Below, piece by piece: positions 27,034-34,578 of a DNA stretch of 64,000 nt (within the stretch, counting starts at the first letter, position 1; the number at the start of each line of letters is the position of its first letter). The notes beneath the pieces are model-generated. The model saw nothing but the letters and a program-made list of their open reading frames with translations. It was not told the DNA's origin and did not search any database. Made by a program: the position numbers and the translations under genes. Source of the DNA: Candidatus Caenarcanales bacterium (GTDB lineage Bacteria; Cyanobacteriota; Vampirovibrionia; LMEP-6097); contig JABSOS010000008.1 of the NCBI GenBank assembly GCA_013216135.1, positions 88,916 to 152,915 on the forward strand, read 5' to 3'.

Positions 27034-27984
27034 CTAGGAAATAGCTAAGCTAAGTAATTTTTCAGCAGTTAAATCATAGTGATCTAAAAGCTCTTCAGCT
27101 TTCCCTGATTGACCAAATAAATCATTAACACCTAATCTCTTGAATTTAACTTTTTCACTAGCGTTTTCTAAAATCGCACTAGCAACTGAATCACCTAAAC
27201 CACCCCAGATATTATGTTCTTCAGCAGTGATAACTTTTTTAGTTTTATTTGCTGACTTGATAATTGTTTCAGTATCTAGTGGTTTAATTGAAGCTACATT
27301 GATTACTTCAACGCTTTTTCCTTGAGCTTCAGCTTGCTGAGCTGCTTCTAGTGCTCTACTTACCATAACTCCAGTTGCAACAATCGTTGCGTCAGTTCCC
27401 TCTTTAAGAACATTAGCTTTACCGATCTCAAATTTATGACTGTCATCATGGATAATCGGCACAGCTGCTCTTCCTAAACGAACATAAACTGGTCCATTAT
27501 ATTCAGCGATAGTTCTGATAACTTGTTCTGTTTCTACGCTATCAGCTGGAACTATAACAGTCATTCCTGGAATAGCTTTCATTAGTGCTATATCTTCGAT
27601 GATTTGATGGCTAGCACCATCTTCACCTACTGTAAGTCCAGAGTGAGTCGCACAGATTTTTACATTTGCGTGGTTATGGGCTACAGAGTTTCTAACCTGC
27701 TCCCATGCTCTTCCTGTCGCAAACATCGCAAAGCTACTAGCAAAAGGAATTTTCCCAGCTTTCGCTAAACCTGCTGCTGTAGAGATCATATTTGCTTCAG
27801 CGATTCCCATGTTAAAGAATCTTTCAGGGAATTCTTTAGCGAAGTGCTTAGTTTGAGTACTTCCTGATAAATCAGCATCAAGTACTACTATGTCATTATT
27901 TTCTTTACCTAGTTCTAGAAGAGTCTTTCCATAAGCTGCTCTTGTGGCTATTTTTTCTGTAGATGATTCAATCGCTGCACCCAT
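27034..27984 (-). CDS. Transketolase, C-terminal subunit
   Basis: A 316-residue protein covering the pyrimidine-binding and C-terminal domains of transketolase: DADLSGSTQTKHFAKEFPERF, FFNMGIAEANM with the catalytic glutamate, FASSFAMFATGRAWEQ, and a C-terminal VITAEEHNIWGGLG. With the N-terminal subunit just upstream (2-base gap) it forms a split thiamine-diphosphate enzyme of the pentose phosphate pathway, as in many Archaea and anaerobic bacteria. The genes are genuinely split, each with its own start and complete domain ends. Confidence 0.93.
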   Translation of the reverse strand: MGAAIESSTEKIATRAAYGKTLLELGKENNDIVVLDADLSGSTQTKHFAKEFPERFFNMGIAEANMISTAAGLAKAGKIPFASSFAMFATGRAWEQVRNSVAHNHANVKICATHSGLTVGEDGASHQIIEDIALMKAIPGMTVIVPADSVETEQVIRTIAEYNGPVYVRLGRAAVPIIHDDSHKFEIGKANVLKEGTDATIVATGVMVSRALEAAQQAEAQGKSVEVINVASIKPLDTETIIKSANKTKKVITAEEHNIWGGLGDSVASAILENASEKVKFKRLGVNDLFGQSGKAEELLDHYDLTAEKLLSLAIS

Positions 27985-27986
27985 AA

Positions 27987-28823
27987 TTATTTCAACTCCT
28001 CTAAAGCTTTTTCTAAATCTTCATCCTTTGGAGCAACTCCATGCCAAGAAACTTGGTCTTCCATGAATGAAACTCCTTTACCTTTAACGGTATTTGCGAT
28101 GATTGCAAAAGGTTTATCTGAACTTTCAGCAGCTTTATAAGCTTTTTCTAAGGCTGAATTAATCTCTTCAACACTGTGACCATCTATTACTTCAGTATTC
28201 CAATTAAAAGCTCTAAGCTTATCCTCTAGAGGGTTTAACGCCATAGTAGTTTCAGTGAAACCATCTAACTGAATTCTATTTCTATCGATGAAAACAACTA
28301 AGTTGTTTAATTGGAAGTGAGCTGCCGCCATAAAAGCTTCCCAAGACTGTCCTTCTTGAAGCTCACCGTCACTTAAAACTGCAAAAACTTTACGCTTAGT
28401 TTTATCAAGCTTAGCTGCAATGGCAAAGCCATTAGCATTAGAAAGTCCGTGACCAAGTGAACCTGTAGACATCTCTACTCCTGGAACTCTTACACAATCA
28501 ATATGCCCCTGGAATGGAGAACCTAACTTTCTAAAGTTAATAGTATCCTCGATATTAAAGAAGCCAGCTAAACCTAAAGCTGAATAAACAGCTGGAGAAG
28601 AGTGACCTTTACTTACTACTAAAATATCTCTATCTTCTGCCTTCGGGTCTTTAGGATTGTGCTTTAAGTGATCTCCGAAGTATAGAGTAGCTAAGATATC
28701 TGCTATCGATAATGAACCACCTGGGTGCCCAGATTTTGCAGCGTGTATCATTTTTAATGAATTGATACGAATTTGAAGAGCTTTCTCTTTTATAGTTTCA
28801 AAATTTATGGTTTGACTTGACAT
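27987..28823 (-). CDS. Transketolase, N-terminal (thiamine diphosphate-binding) subunit
   Basis: A 278-residue protein with the ThDP/Mg-binding domain: SGHPGGSLSIADIL, VSKGHSSPAVY, TGSLGHGLSNANG and the GDG-type motif SDGELQEGQSWEA, then NRIQLDG. It begins the unit tkt-N, tkt-C, bioY, dut. Transfers two-carbon ketol units between sugar phosphates in the cytoplasm. Lies 75 bases downstream of the sigma-factor gene, possibly in the same transcript. Confidence 0.94.
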   Translation of the reverse strand: MSSQTINFETIKEKALQIRINSLKMIHAAKSGHPGGSLSIADILATLYFGDHLKHNPKDPKAEDRDILVVSKGHSSPAVYSALGLAGFFNIEDTINFRKLGSPFQGHIDCVRVPGVEMSTGSLGHGLSNANGFAIAAKLDKTKRKVFAVLSDGELQEGQSWEAFMAAAHFQLNNLVVFIDRNRIQLDGFTETTMALNPLEDKLRAFNWNTEVIDGHSVEEINSALEKAYKAAESSDKPFAIIANTVKGKGVSFMEDQVSWHGVAPKDEDLEKALEELK

Positions 28824-28897
28824 GATTACTAAGGCTATATATCACTCCACATTGAGTAATACTGCAATCATATCAAAGTAAGGGCGAAAAAATAGCT

Positions 28898-29872
28898 TTA
28901 ATTTAAAAATTCTTTAAGATCTTTAATGTCTTTTGCGTAAAGTTTTAATTTCCTTAGTGCTCTTGCCTCAAATTTTTTGACTTGAGCCTTTGGGATCTCT
29001 AAAATTTCTGCTAATTCTTCATTTTCATAGGTTCTATCAGCAGCAATTCCATACTTTAAGAACAAAATGTTTTGTTCGATTTCTGTTAACTCTTCAATAA
29101 TAGTTCTTAGCTCACCTCTAAGTAGCGTGGAATTAGTATGTTCATCTGGTGATTTAAACGCATTGTTACTTGCAATGAAGTCTGAAATATCAACTCCCTC
29201 TTCACCTTTCAATTTCGTCGACATAGAAACAGTTTTAATCTGTAGATTTTCAACTTCTTCAAGTTTTTCCATGCTGATGTCTAATTCTTTAGCGATTTCT
29301 TCTGGCTTAGCGTCTCTATTAAGGACTTGACGTAGTTCTAACTTAACTTTGTTAAGCTTACTTGCCATTTCTATCATGTGAACTGGAATTCTAATAGTTC
29401 TAGATTTATCAGCGATAGATCTACTGATAGCTTGACGAATCCACCATGTAGCAAAAGTACTGAATCTATAACCTTTTCTGAAATCAAACTTAGCAGCAGC
29501 TTTCATCAAACCTAGGTTACCTTCTTGGATAAGGTCTAATAGCTGGTTTGAGTTTCTAGCATAACGTTTAGCGATACTTACTACTAATCTTAAGTTCGCC
29601 TGAACTAAAGCTCTTTGAGCTCTATCTGAAACTTCTTCATCTTCAGAACGAATATCACGAGCAATTTCGATTTCTCTTTCTGCGTTAATTGTGGGGATTT
29701 TCCCGATTTCTTTTAAATATAAATAGACACTATCATTTATCAGAGCTGCTTTCTCGCTTTTGCTCTGCTTCATCAAGTCAGCGTTATCAGTATCGAGGTC
29801 CTTTTGGAACTCTTTTACCTCATTGATGTCTGACTCACTTGGGCCAACTAATAGATCTTCTTCTCGTGCCAT
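28898..29872 (-). CDS. Sigma-70 family sigma factor with atypical region 4.2
   Basis: A 324-residue sigma factor. Region 1.2 ([20 protein letters not shown]) and region 2 ([42 protein letters not shown]) are close to cyanobacterial SigA-type proteins; regions 3 and 4 follow. Region 4.2 is diverged: where primary sigmas read T-R-E-R-I-R-Q-I-E this one has [18 protein letters not shown], so its -35 recognition may differ. There is no region 1.1. It could be the housekeeping sigma of a drifting lineage or a group 2/3 alternative factor. Divergent or co-directional neighbours give no further hint. Confidence 0.9.
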   Translation of the reverse strand: MAREEDLLVGPSESDINEVKEFQKDLDTDNADLMKQSKSEKAALINDSVYLYLKEIGKIPTINAEREIEIARDIRSEDEEVSDRAQRALVQANLRLVVSIAKRYARNSNQLLDLIQEGNLGLMKAAAKFDFRKGYRFSTFATWWIRQAISRSIADKSRTIRIPVHMIEMASKLNKVKLELRQVLNRDAKPEEIAKELDISMEKLEEVENLQIKTVSMSTKLKGEEGVDISDFIASNNAFKSPDEHTNSTLLRGELRTIIEELTEIEQNILFLKYGIAADRTYENEELAEILEIPKAQVKKFEARALRKLKLYAKDIKDLKEFLN

Positions 29873-29936
29873 TGAAGATGTGTGTTTTTTACCCTACTAT
29901 GATCCTTTACCCTTTTTTTTCTGATCTCAAACCAGA

Positions 29937-31091
29937 TTACTTCAGTTCTTTAAGGATCTCTAGGAACTTAGCGATCTCTTCTTCAGAATTCATCCAAGAA
30001 AGGGATAGTCTGATAGATTTTTTCGCTGTTTCTTCAGGGATTTTACAGGCTCTCAGCACATATGAGCTTTCAATAATAGCTGTATTAGCTTTATTTGAGC
30101 TACAAGCTGAGCCGGAGCTTACAAAAACTCCCTTTAAATCTAATTGTAGTACAAGTTGCTCACTTGTAAACTTTAGATTCGTTAAAGCAAAGTTTAAATT
30201 TGAGCATAAGCGCTGATTTAAGTTTTTAGGTCCATTAAGTTCAAAGCCATTTATTTTTTTTAGAGACTTTAAGAGTTTATCTCTTAGTTCTTTAGTTTTT
30301 TGGACTTTTTTCTTATCAGAAGACAGTTCTAGTGCTTTTATAAAGCCTAAAATCCCCGGTAAATTTTCAGTTCCTGATCGGAAGTCATTTTCCTGGGAGC
30401 CGCCGATGATTAAAGCTTTATCTTTTAGATGCTTTTCAGCGCTCTTAGCCATATATAAAAATCCAACTCCTTTAGGACCATGGAGTTTATGGGCAGAAGC
30501 TGAAATGAAGTCTAAGTTGAATTTTTTAACGTTGATTGGGACTTTAGTTAGACTCTGAACACAGTCACTATGAAATATAGCCCCGTGTTTTTTACAGATT
30601 TTTCCTATTCCTTCTATATCCTGTATGGTTCCGATCTCGCTATTTGCATGCATTATCGAGACTAAAATTTTTTTATCAGCATTCTCTTTAAGATGTTTAT
30701 CTAACTCTTGGACGCAAATAAAGCCTTCTTTATCTAATTCCAGCCAAATTATTTCTTTTCCCGAAGCTTTAGCAGGCTCGATTACACTTGCATGTTCGCT
30801 TGGGCTGGTGATTATTAGATCATAGTCACATAATTTAAAGACTGTGTTGTTAGCTTCAGTCGCGCCGCTTAGGAATTTGATTTCATCAGGCTTAGCGTTT
30901 ATCTCATTTGCAAGTCTTTCTCTTGCTTTAGTAAGTAATTTCTTAGATTTTCTACCAGCACTATGCAGGCTGCTGGGGTTAGCATAGTTTTCTTTCAGGC
31001 TTTCATGCATAGACTCGATTACATCTTCAGCAAGTGGGGTGGTAGCAGAGTTGTCGAAATAGATATTTACTTTTTCTTTTGCGCTAAGCAT
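29937..31091 (-). CDS. Cysteine desulfurase (NifS/IscS family)
   Basis: A 384-residue pyridoxal-phosphate enzyme that takes sulfur from cysteine for Fe-S clusters and thiolated tRNA. YFDNSATTPL at the start, the PLP lysine in SASAHKLHGPKGVG, and the active-site cysteine in SGSACSSN. Start chosen at the ATG at 31091, one codon after a TTG. No iscU, iscR or thiI neighbour, so the acceptor is unknown. Located 65 bases upstream of the sigma-factor gene on the same strand. Confidence 0.93.
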   Translation of the reverse strand: MLSAKEKVNIYFDNSATTPLAEDVIESMHESLKENYANPSSLHSAGRKSKKLLTKARERLANEINAKPDEIKFLSGATEANNTVFKLCDYDLIITSPSEHASVIEPAKASGKEIIWLELDKEGFICVQELDKHLKENADKKILVSIMHANSEIGTIQDIEGIGKICKKHGAIFHSDCVQSLTKVPINVKKFNLDFISASAHKLHGPKGVGFLYMAKSAEKHLKDKALIIGGSQENDFRSGTENLPGILGFIKALELSSDKKKVQKTKELRDKLLKSLKKINGFELNGPKNLNQRLCSNLNFALTNLKFTSEQLVLQLDLKGVFVSSGSACSSNKANTAIIESSYVLRACKIPEETAKKSIRLSLSWMNSEEEIAKFLEILKELK

Positions 31092-31255
31092 CAAATATTT
31101 ATATTAGCTTATTCGTAGTTTTCTTCAATTTTTGAAAAAATTCAAAAAAATCAAAATTTCCTGTATTCCTTAACCAGAGCTTAATCTCCAAATGTTTTAC
31201 TAAGAACGTGAGATCAGGATCAAGTTTCAAAAAAGATCCTACTGGAGAATAAAAA

Positions 31256-31537
31256 ATGAGCAGAGTAGACAGTATAGGAATTAACGAAGAGATTGTAAAG
31301 GGTGTAATAGACCCGATGAAAGCAGAAAGAGAGGGTGTTATTGATCCATATGAAGATGGATTGGATGCCATGAATGAAGATGATACTATGACTGGACTTA
31401 CAGCTGAAGAAATCCAATTGGATCCAGCTGCAGCAAGACAAAAGATTAACGGAATGATGCAACAAGTTGCACAAGGCTATGGACCACAATTAAATGGTGA
31501 AAGTGCCTATAAAGAAGCTAGAGGTGTAATAACTTAA
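31256..31537 (+). CDS. Small acidic orphan protein with repeated GVIDP
   Basis: A 93-residue protein with a clear ribosome binding site (TGGAGAA) before the ATG. Two copies of GVIDP 13 residues apart (KGVIDPMKAE and EGVIDPYEDG) mark the N-terminal half; the C-terminal half is Gln/Ala-rich and helical. No signal peptide. It ends exactly one base before the convergent adenosine deaminase stop. Function unknown. Confidence 0.65.
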   Translation: MSRVDSIGINEEIVKGVIDPMKAEREGVIDPYEDGLDAMNEDDTMTGLTAEEIQLDPAAARQKINGMMQQVAQGYGPQLNGESAYKEARGVIT

Positions 31538-32638
31538 TTAGCTAATTTGAGATTTTACTCTAAACATCGATCTGAAACCACACGCAAGAAGACTTTCAAC
31601 GTTTGCTCCACTTAGGTTGAAAGTCTCTTGCATTTTATATATTTCCTCACTGACAGTAGTATTAGAGACAGTAGTGTTATCAGTACAAGGACTTAAAAGT
31701 AAACCAGCATCTAACATTTTTTTGAAACTATGATTCTCAGGTTTCATTTCTAATTCAGGAAGAGTTTGTAGGTTGCTTGTTAAACACACTTCGATACAGA
31801 TTTTATTATCGATCATTTTTTGAATAAGCTCAGCTTTTTTCTCTTCTGGATAAGGGTAGTTAGGGTTAAATAAATTTACACCGTGACCGATTCTTTTAGC
31901 ATTAGCAACTTCAATTGCTTCAACTATACTTTCAGGACCAGCAGCTTCACCTGCGTGAATAGTTTTAGTAAGACCTAGTTTATTAGTTAAGTCAAAGGCT
32001 TCTTTATGAAGTGACACTGGGAAACCGTTTTCAGGTCCAGCTAAATCTATATTATGAATTGGTAAATCTGTTTTTTCTCTTATGGAGAGTAACTCTTCGA
32101 TATAGCTTTTACTATCAGCTGGAGACCAGTGTCTCATAATACAAAGAATATGGGTGTATGAAAACTCTTTATCTGCCCATGGATACTGATCTAAGTTGTT
32201 TTTAATTTCATCACTAGATCTAATAGTTTCATTAATCTCTTTACTTGCCTTGCTTAAACCTTTTTCAATAGCAGTAATAATGTTTTGATTATTATATAAA
32301 TTCTTTTCATTAAGCATTAAAGAAGGGCAATACCTAGGTTCAATTCTATAAACTCCGTCATTGAAAGCGTCATAAGCAAATTCATAAGCTGCTTGCTCAA
32401 GATTTTCTAGGTCCATTAGGGCTGCACAGGTGTATCCAAAGCATTCTAGATATTCAGGAAGATCTTTATATTGATCTTTAAAAACTAATTCTTTTAAGCC
32501 TTCAACCGTATATGAGGGTAATTCGATTTTTAATTTTCTGGCAAATTCGATGAGACTACTTAGGCGGATAGATCCATCTAAGTGAACATGTAAATCAGTT
32601 TTCGGGAGTTTTTTAATTTCTTCTAATGTATAAGCCAT
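31538..32638 (-). CDS. add: Adenosine deaminase
   Basis: A 366-residue purine-salvage enzyme that converts adenosine to inosine in the cytoplasm. Zinc ligands in DLHVHLDGS and IHAGE, the catalytic glutamate in HAGEAAGP, then RIGHGVNLF and the late aspartate motif. The usual S-x-N-T-D-D-P is here SPCTDNTTVS, keeping one Asp but not the second, so the substrate could be a related aminopurine or aminofutalosine. Overall length and motif order are those of the family. Confidence 0.88.
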   Translation of the reverse strand: MAYTLEEIKKLPKTDLHVHLDGSIRLSSLIEFARKLKIELPSYTVEGLKELVFKDQYKDLPEYLECFGYTCAALMDLENLEQAAYEFAYDAFNDGVYRIEPRYCPSLMLNEKNLYNNQNIITAIEKGLSKASKEINETIRSSDEIKNNLDQYPWADKEFSYTHILCIMRHWSPADSKSYIEELLSIREKTDLPIHNIDLAGPENGFPVSLHKEAFDLTNKLGLTKTIHAGEAAGPESIVEAIEVANAKRIGHGVNLFNPNYPYPEEKKAELIQKMIDNKICIEVCLTSNLQTLPELEMKPENHSFKKMLDAGLLLSPCTDNTTVSNTTVSEEIYKMQETFNLSGANVESLLACGFRSMFRVKSQIS

Positions 32639-32699
32639 AGCTTAATATTATCGCAGAGTTTAACTGAAAATTAAGTAATATAAGTTATATCTTTATTTA

Positions 32700-33245
32700 A
32701 TGACTGCTGGCGGTGCTAATTTTGATAATATTAGCTACAACAATGAGTTAATTCGTCTAGGATTAGTTCAAAAAGAACCTGTTGACGAAAATGATGATGG
32801 CATAGATGATAATGATCCATCAAATATTATTGATATAAATAAGCACCCTTCAGTAAAGTATGCGAAGGCAAGACAAGAGAGATTAGAGCAAGCTGTGTTT
32901 CAACCAAAAAAACAGTTTGCTGAAGACCTTGCAAATAAATTAGGGGTTAGCATAGATGAGCCGACACCTAAAAATGTTGCGTCTATAATAAGTGAACTTC
33001 AGTTTTTAGCAAGTCAAATCTCGGATGAAGAAAAAGAATCACTTTATGGAATGCAGGCACCTGGAGGAGATCCAGATAATTTAGAAGTTGAAGTTTCTAA
33101 TACTTCTGAAATTGGATCTTTGAATGTAGTACTTTCTAGTGAATATTCTTTTTTAGGTGAAGGATCAGGACTTTTAGATGAAGATGATAAGCGCGAATCT
33201 AGAAGAAATAACAGTGGATCTTCTTTCGATTTAGGATCAGCTTAA
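32700..33245 (+). CDS. Acidic orphan protein with a calcium-loop-like motif
   Basis: A 181-residue, strongly acidic, probably partly disordered protein. Residues 28-39 (VDENDDGIDDND) match the D-x-N-x-D-G-x-x-D-x-x-D loop of calcium-binding repeats. The C-terminus is Ser/Asp-rich. No signal peptide and no ribosome binding site; the ATG follows an AT-rich leader. Ends 15 bases before the tRNA-Leu 3' end on the other strand. Confidence 0.6.
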   Translation: MTAGGANFDNISYNNELIRLGLVQKEPVDENDDGIDDNDPSNIIDINKHPSVKYAKARQERLEQAVFQPKKQFAEDLANKLGVSIDEPTPKNVASIISELQFLASQISDEEKESLYGMQAPGGDPDNLEVEVSNTSEIGSLNVVLSSEYSFLGEGSGLLDEDDKRESRRNNSGSSFDLGSA

Positions 33246-33260
33246 GGATTTGTTGAAAAA

Positions 33261-33346
33261 TGGTGTCTAAGATGAGACTTGAACTCATACGACCAAAAGG
33301 TCACTACCCCCTCAAGATAGCGCGTCTACCATTCCGCCACTTAGAC
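33261..33346 (-). tRNA. tRNA-Leu (anticodon GAG)
   Basis: On the minus strand a complete 86-nt class II tRNA with encoded CCA: 7-bp acceptor GTCTAAG/CTTAGAC, D arm, anticodon stem CTATC/GGTAG with loop TTGAGGG (anticodon at 33311-33313), a long variable arm and the T arm with GTTCAAGTC. The long variable arm and A discriminator fit leucine. Confidence 0.95.
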
Positions 33347-33384
33347 TGGTGGATGTAATTCTAGCAAATTTTGCTATTATCGAA

Positions 33385-34578
33385 ATGGTGTCTAAAAATT
33401 TAAAATTAAATTTAATTTTTGTTTTAACAGTTTTTTGTTCTTTGTTTTTAGTTTCTTGTGGAAAAAAAGAGCAGGGTTTAAGACCTGATGAAAAGAGCAT
33501 CGATGCTCAGATCGAAGAGATTATAGAAAGTGAAAAAGAGCTTAGTGATATTGAGATAAATGAGTATTTTAATACTCTTGCCAAAAACTTTAGAGAAATT
33601 TACTTAACTGATTCTCATAACACTTTAAGACATAAAAGAGATATTTTAGAGGTTTTGTTTCACCTTCGAAATAATAAATTGCAGTATTTTAGCTATAAAG
33701 ATAAAGAAAAAGCAGGTGATGTAGCTTTAGATATTTTAAAAAAATCAATTCGTAAAATTCGTTTTATGAAAAAAAATGAATTTGATTTTTCGCATATGTA
33801 TCAGGTCAATTACTATGCTGATGCTTCAGTTTTCTTAGATAAAAGTTATTTGAAAGATTATTCGAAGAAGCTTTTCTCCAAAGTTTTAAACCAAATCTCA
33901 AACCCTGAAGGATTTTTCCTATATAAACAAGATGATTCTTCTTATCCAGATATGGATGACAATTCTTATGCTTTAGCTACCATACTTAAGCTTTACAGAG
34001 TAACTTTAGATATTCGTTATTTAGAGAAAGCTTCTAGGCTGGCTGAACAGATTATAGATAAATTAGGTGGTGATCAAGTTAATTTAGATTTAGTAAATTC
34101 TTTACTTTATCTCTATAACTTTACTAATGACAGTTACTGGCTAGATACTTCAAGAGCACTTGCAGATTTGATTTTAGATGATGAAGAAGATGTTTACTTT
34201 AATGTTCAAGCAGCTAGATATATGAATTTTTTGTATTACTTCTTAGATGAACCTAAGTATAGAACCTTTGCTGAAGAGGTTTTTGAAAGAGCGATTAAAG
34301 ATGATATTAAGTATGAATCTTACCAGGATTATAATATCCTTCTCTTGAAAAGAGAGCTTGAGCGTGAGCCGATTTACCTAAAACTATTAGCAAGAGATCT
34401 AAGGTCTAAGCACGCTAAGCAGTTACTGGAAGAGTTTTTAGAATATAAGACTAACTTTTACTTGCTGAATCTTAAAGGTAATGAGTCAGAAGTAAAAGCT
34501 AAAGTCTGTATTAATAAGCAATGTAGTCAATATTTTACTGATGACGATGACTTAGAAGAATACTTATCCAGCATTTAA
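33385..34578 (+). CDS. Predicted lipoprotein with alpha/alpha-barrel-like repeats
   Basis: From the ATG at 33385 a 397-residue protein with a signal sequence (NLIFVLTVFCSLFLVSC, lipobox LVSC). The mature part is made of helical pairs such as DNSYALATILKLYRVTLDIRYLEKASRLA, resembling the repeating hairpins of six-hairpin glycosidase-type and YyaL-like proteins, but no catalytic residues can be named. It would sit at the periplasmic face of a membrane. Its end overlaps the convergent recG by 15 bases. An earlier in-frame ATG (33349) is too close to the tRNA. Confidence 0.75.
   Translation: MVSKNLKLNLIFVLTVFCSLFLVSCGKKEQGLRPDEKSIDAQIEEIIESEKELSDIEINEYFNTLAKNFREIYLTDSHNTLRHKRDILEVLFHLRNNKLQYFSYKDKEKAGDVALDILKKSIRKIRFMKKNEFDFSHMYQVNYYADASVFLDKSYLKDYSKKLFSKVLNQISNPEGFFLYKQDDSSYPDMDDNSYALATILKLYRVTLDIRYLEKASRLAEQIIDKLGGDQVNLDLVNSLLYLYNFTNDSYWLDTSRALADLILDDEEDVYFNVQAARYMNFLYYFLDEPKYRTFAEEVFERAIKDDIKYESYQDYNILLLKRELEREPIYLKLLARDLRSKHAKQLLEEFLEYKTNFYLLNLKGNESEVKAKVCINKQCSQYFTDDDDLEEYLSSI

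Noticed and set aside
27034..28823. Split transketolase as a broken gene.
   Set aside because: Each half has its own start and intact domain ends, and this split is established in other organisms.
31099..31489. Two overlapping minus-strand frames of about 90 residues opposite the GVIDP gene.
   Set aside because: They lack ribosome binding sites, have unlikely composition and are antisense to a well-initiated gene.
33256..33396. The tRNA-Leu 3' end string (TGGTGTCTAA) recurs at the start of the lipoprotein gene, as if an attachment site.
   Set aside because: The second copy lies on the 5' side of the tRNA, is only about 12 bases, and no integrase or island genes are near.
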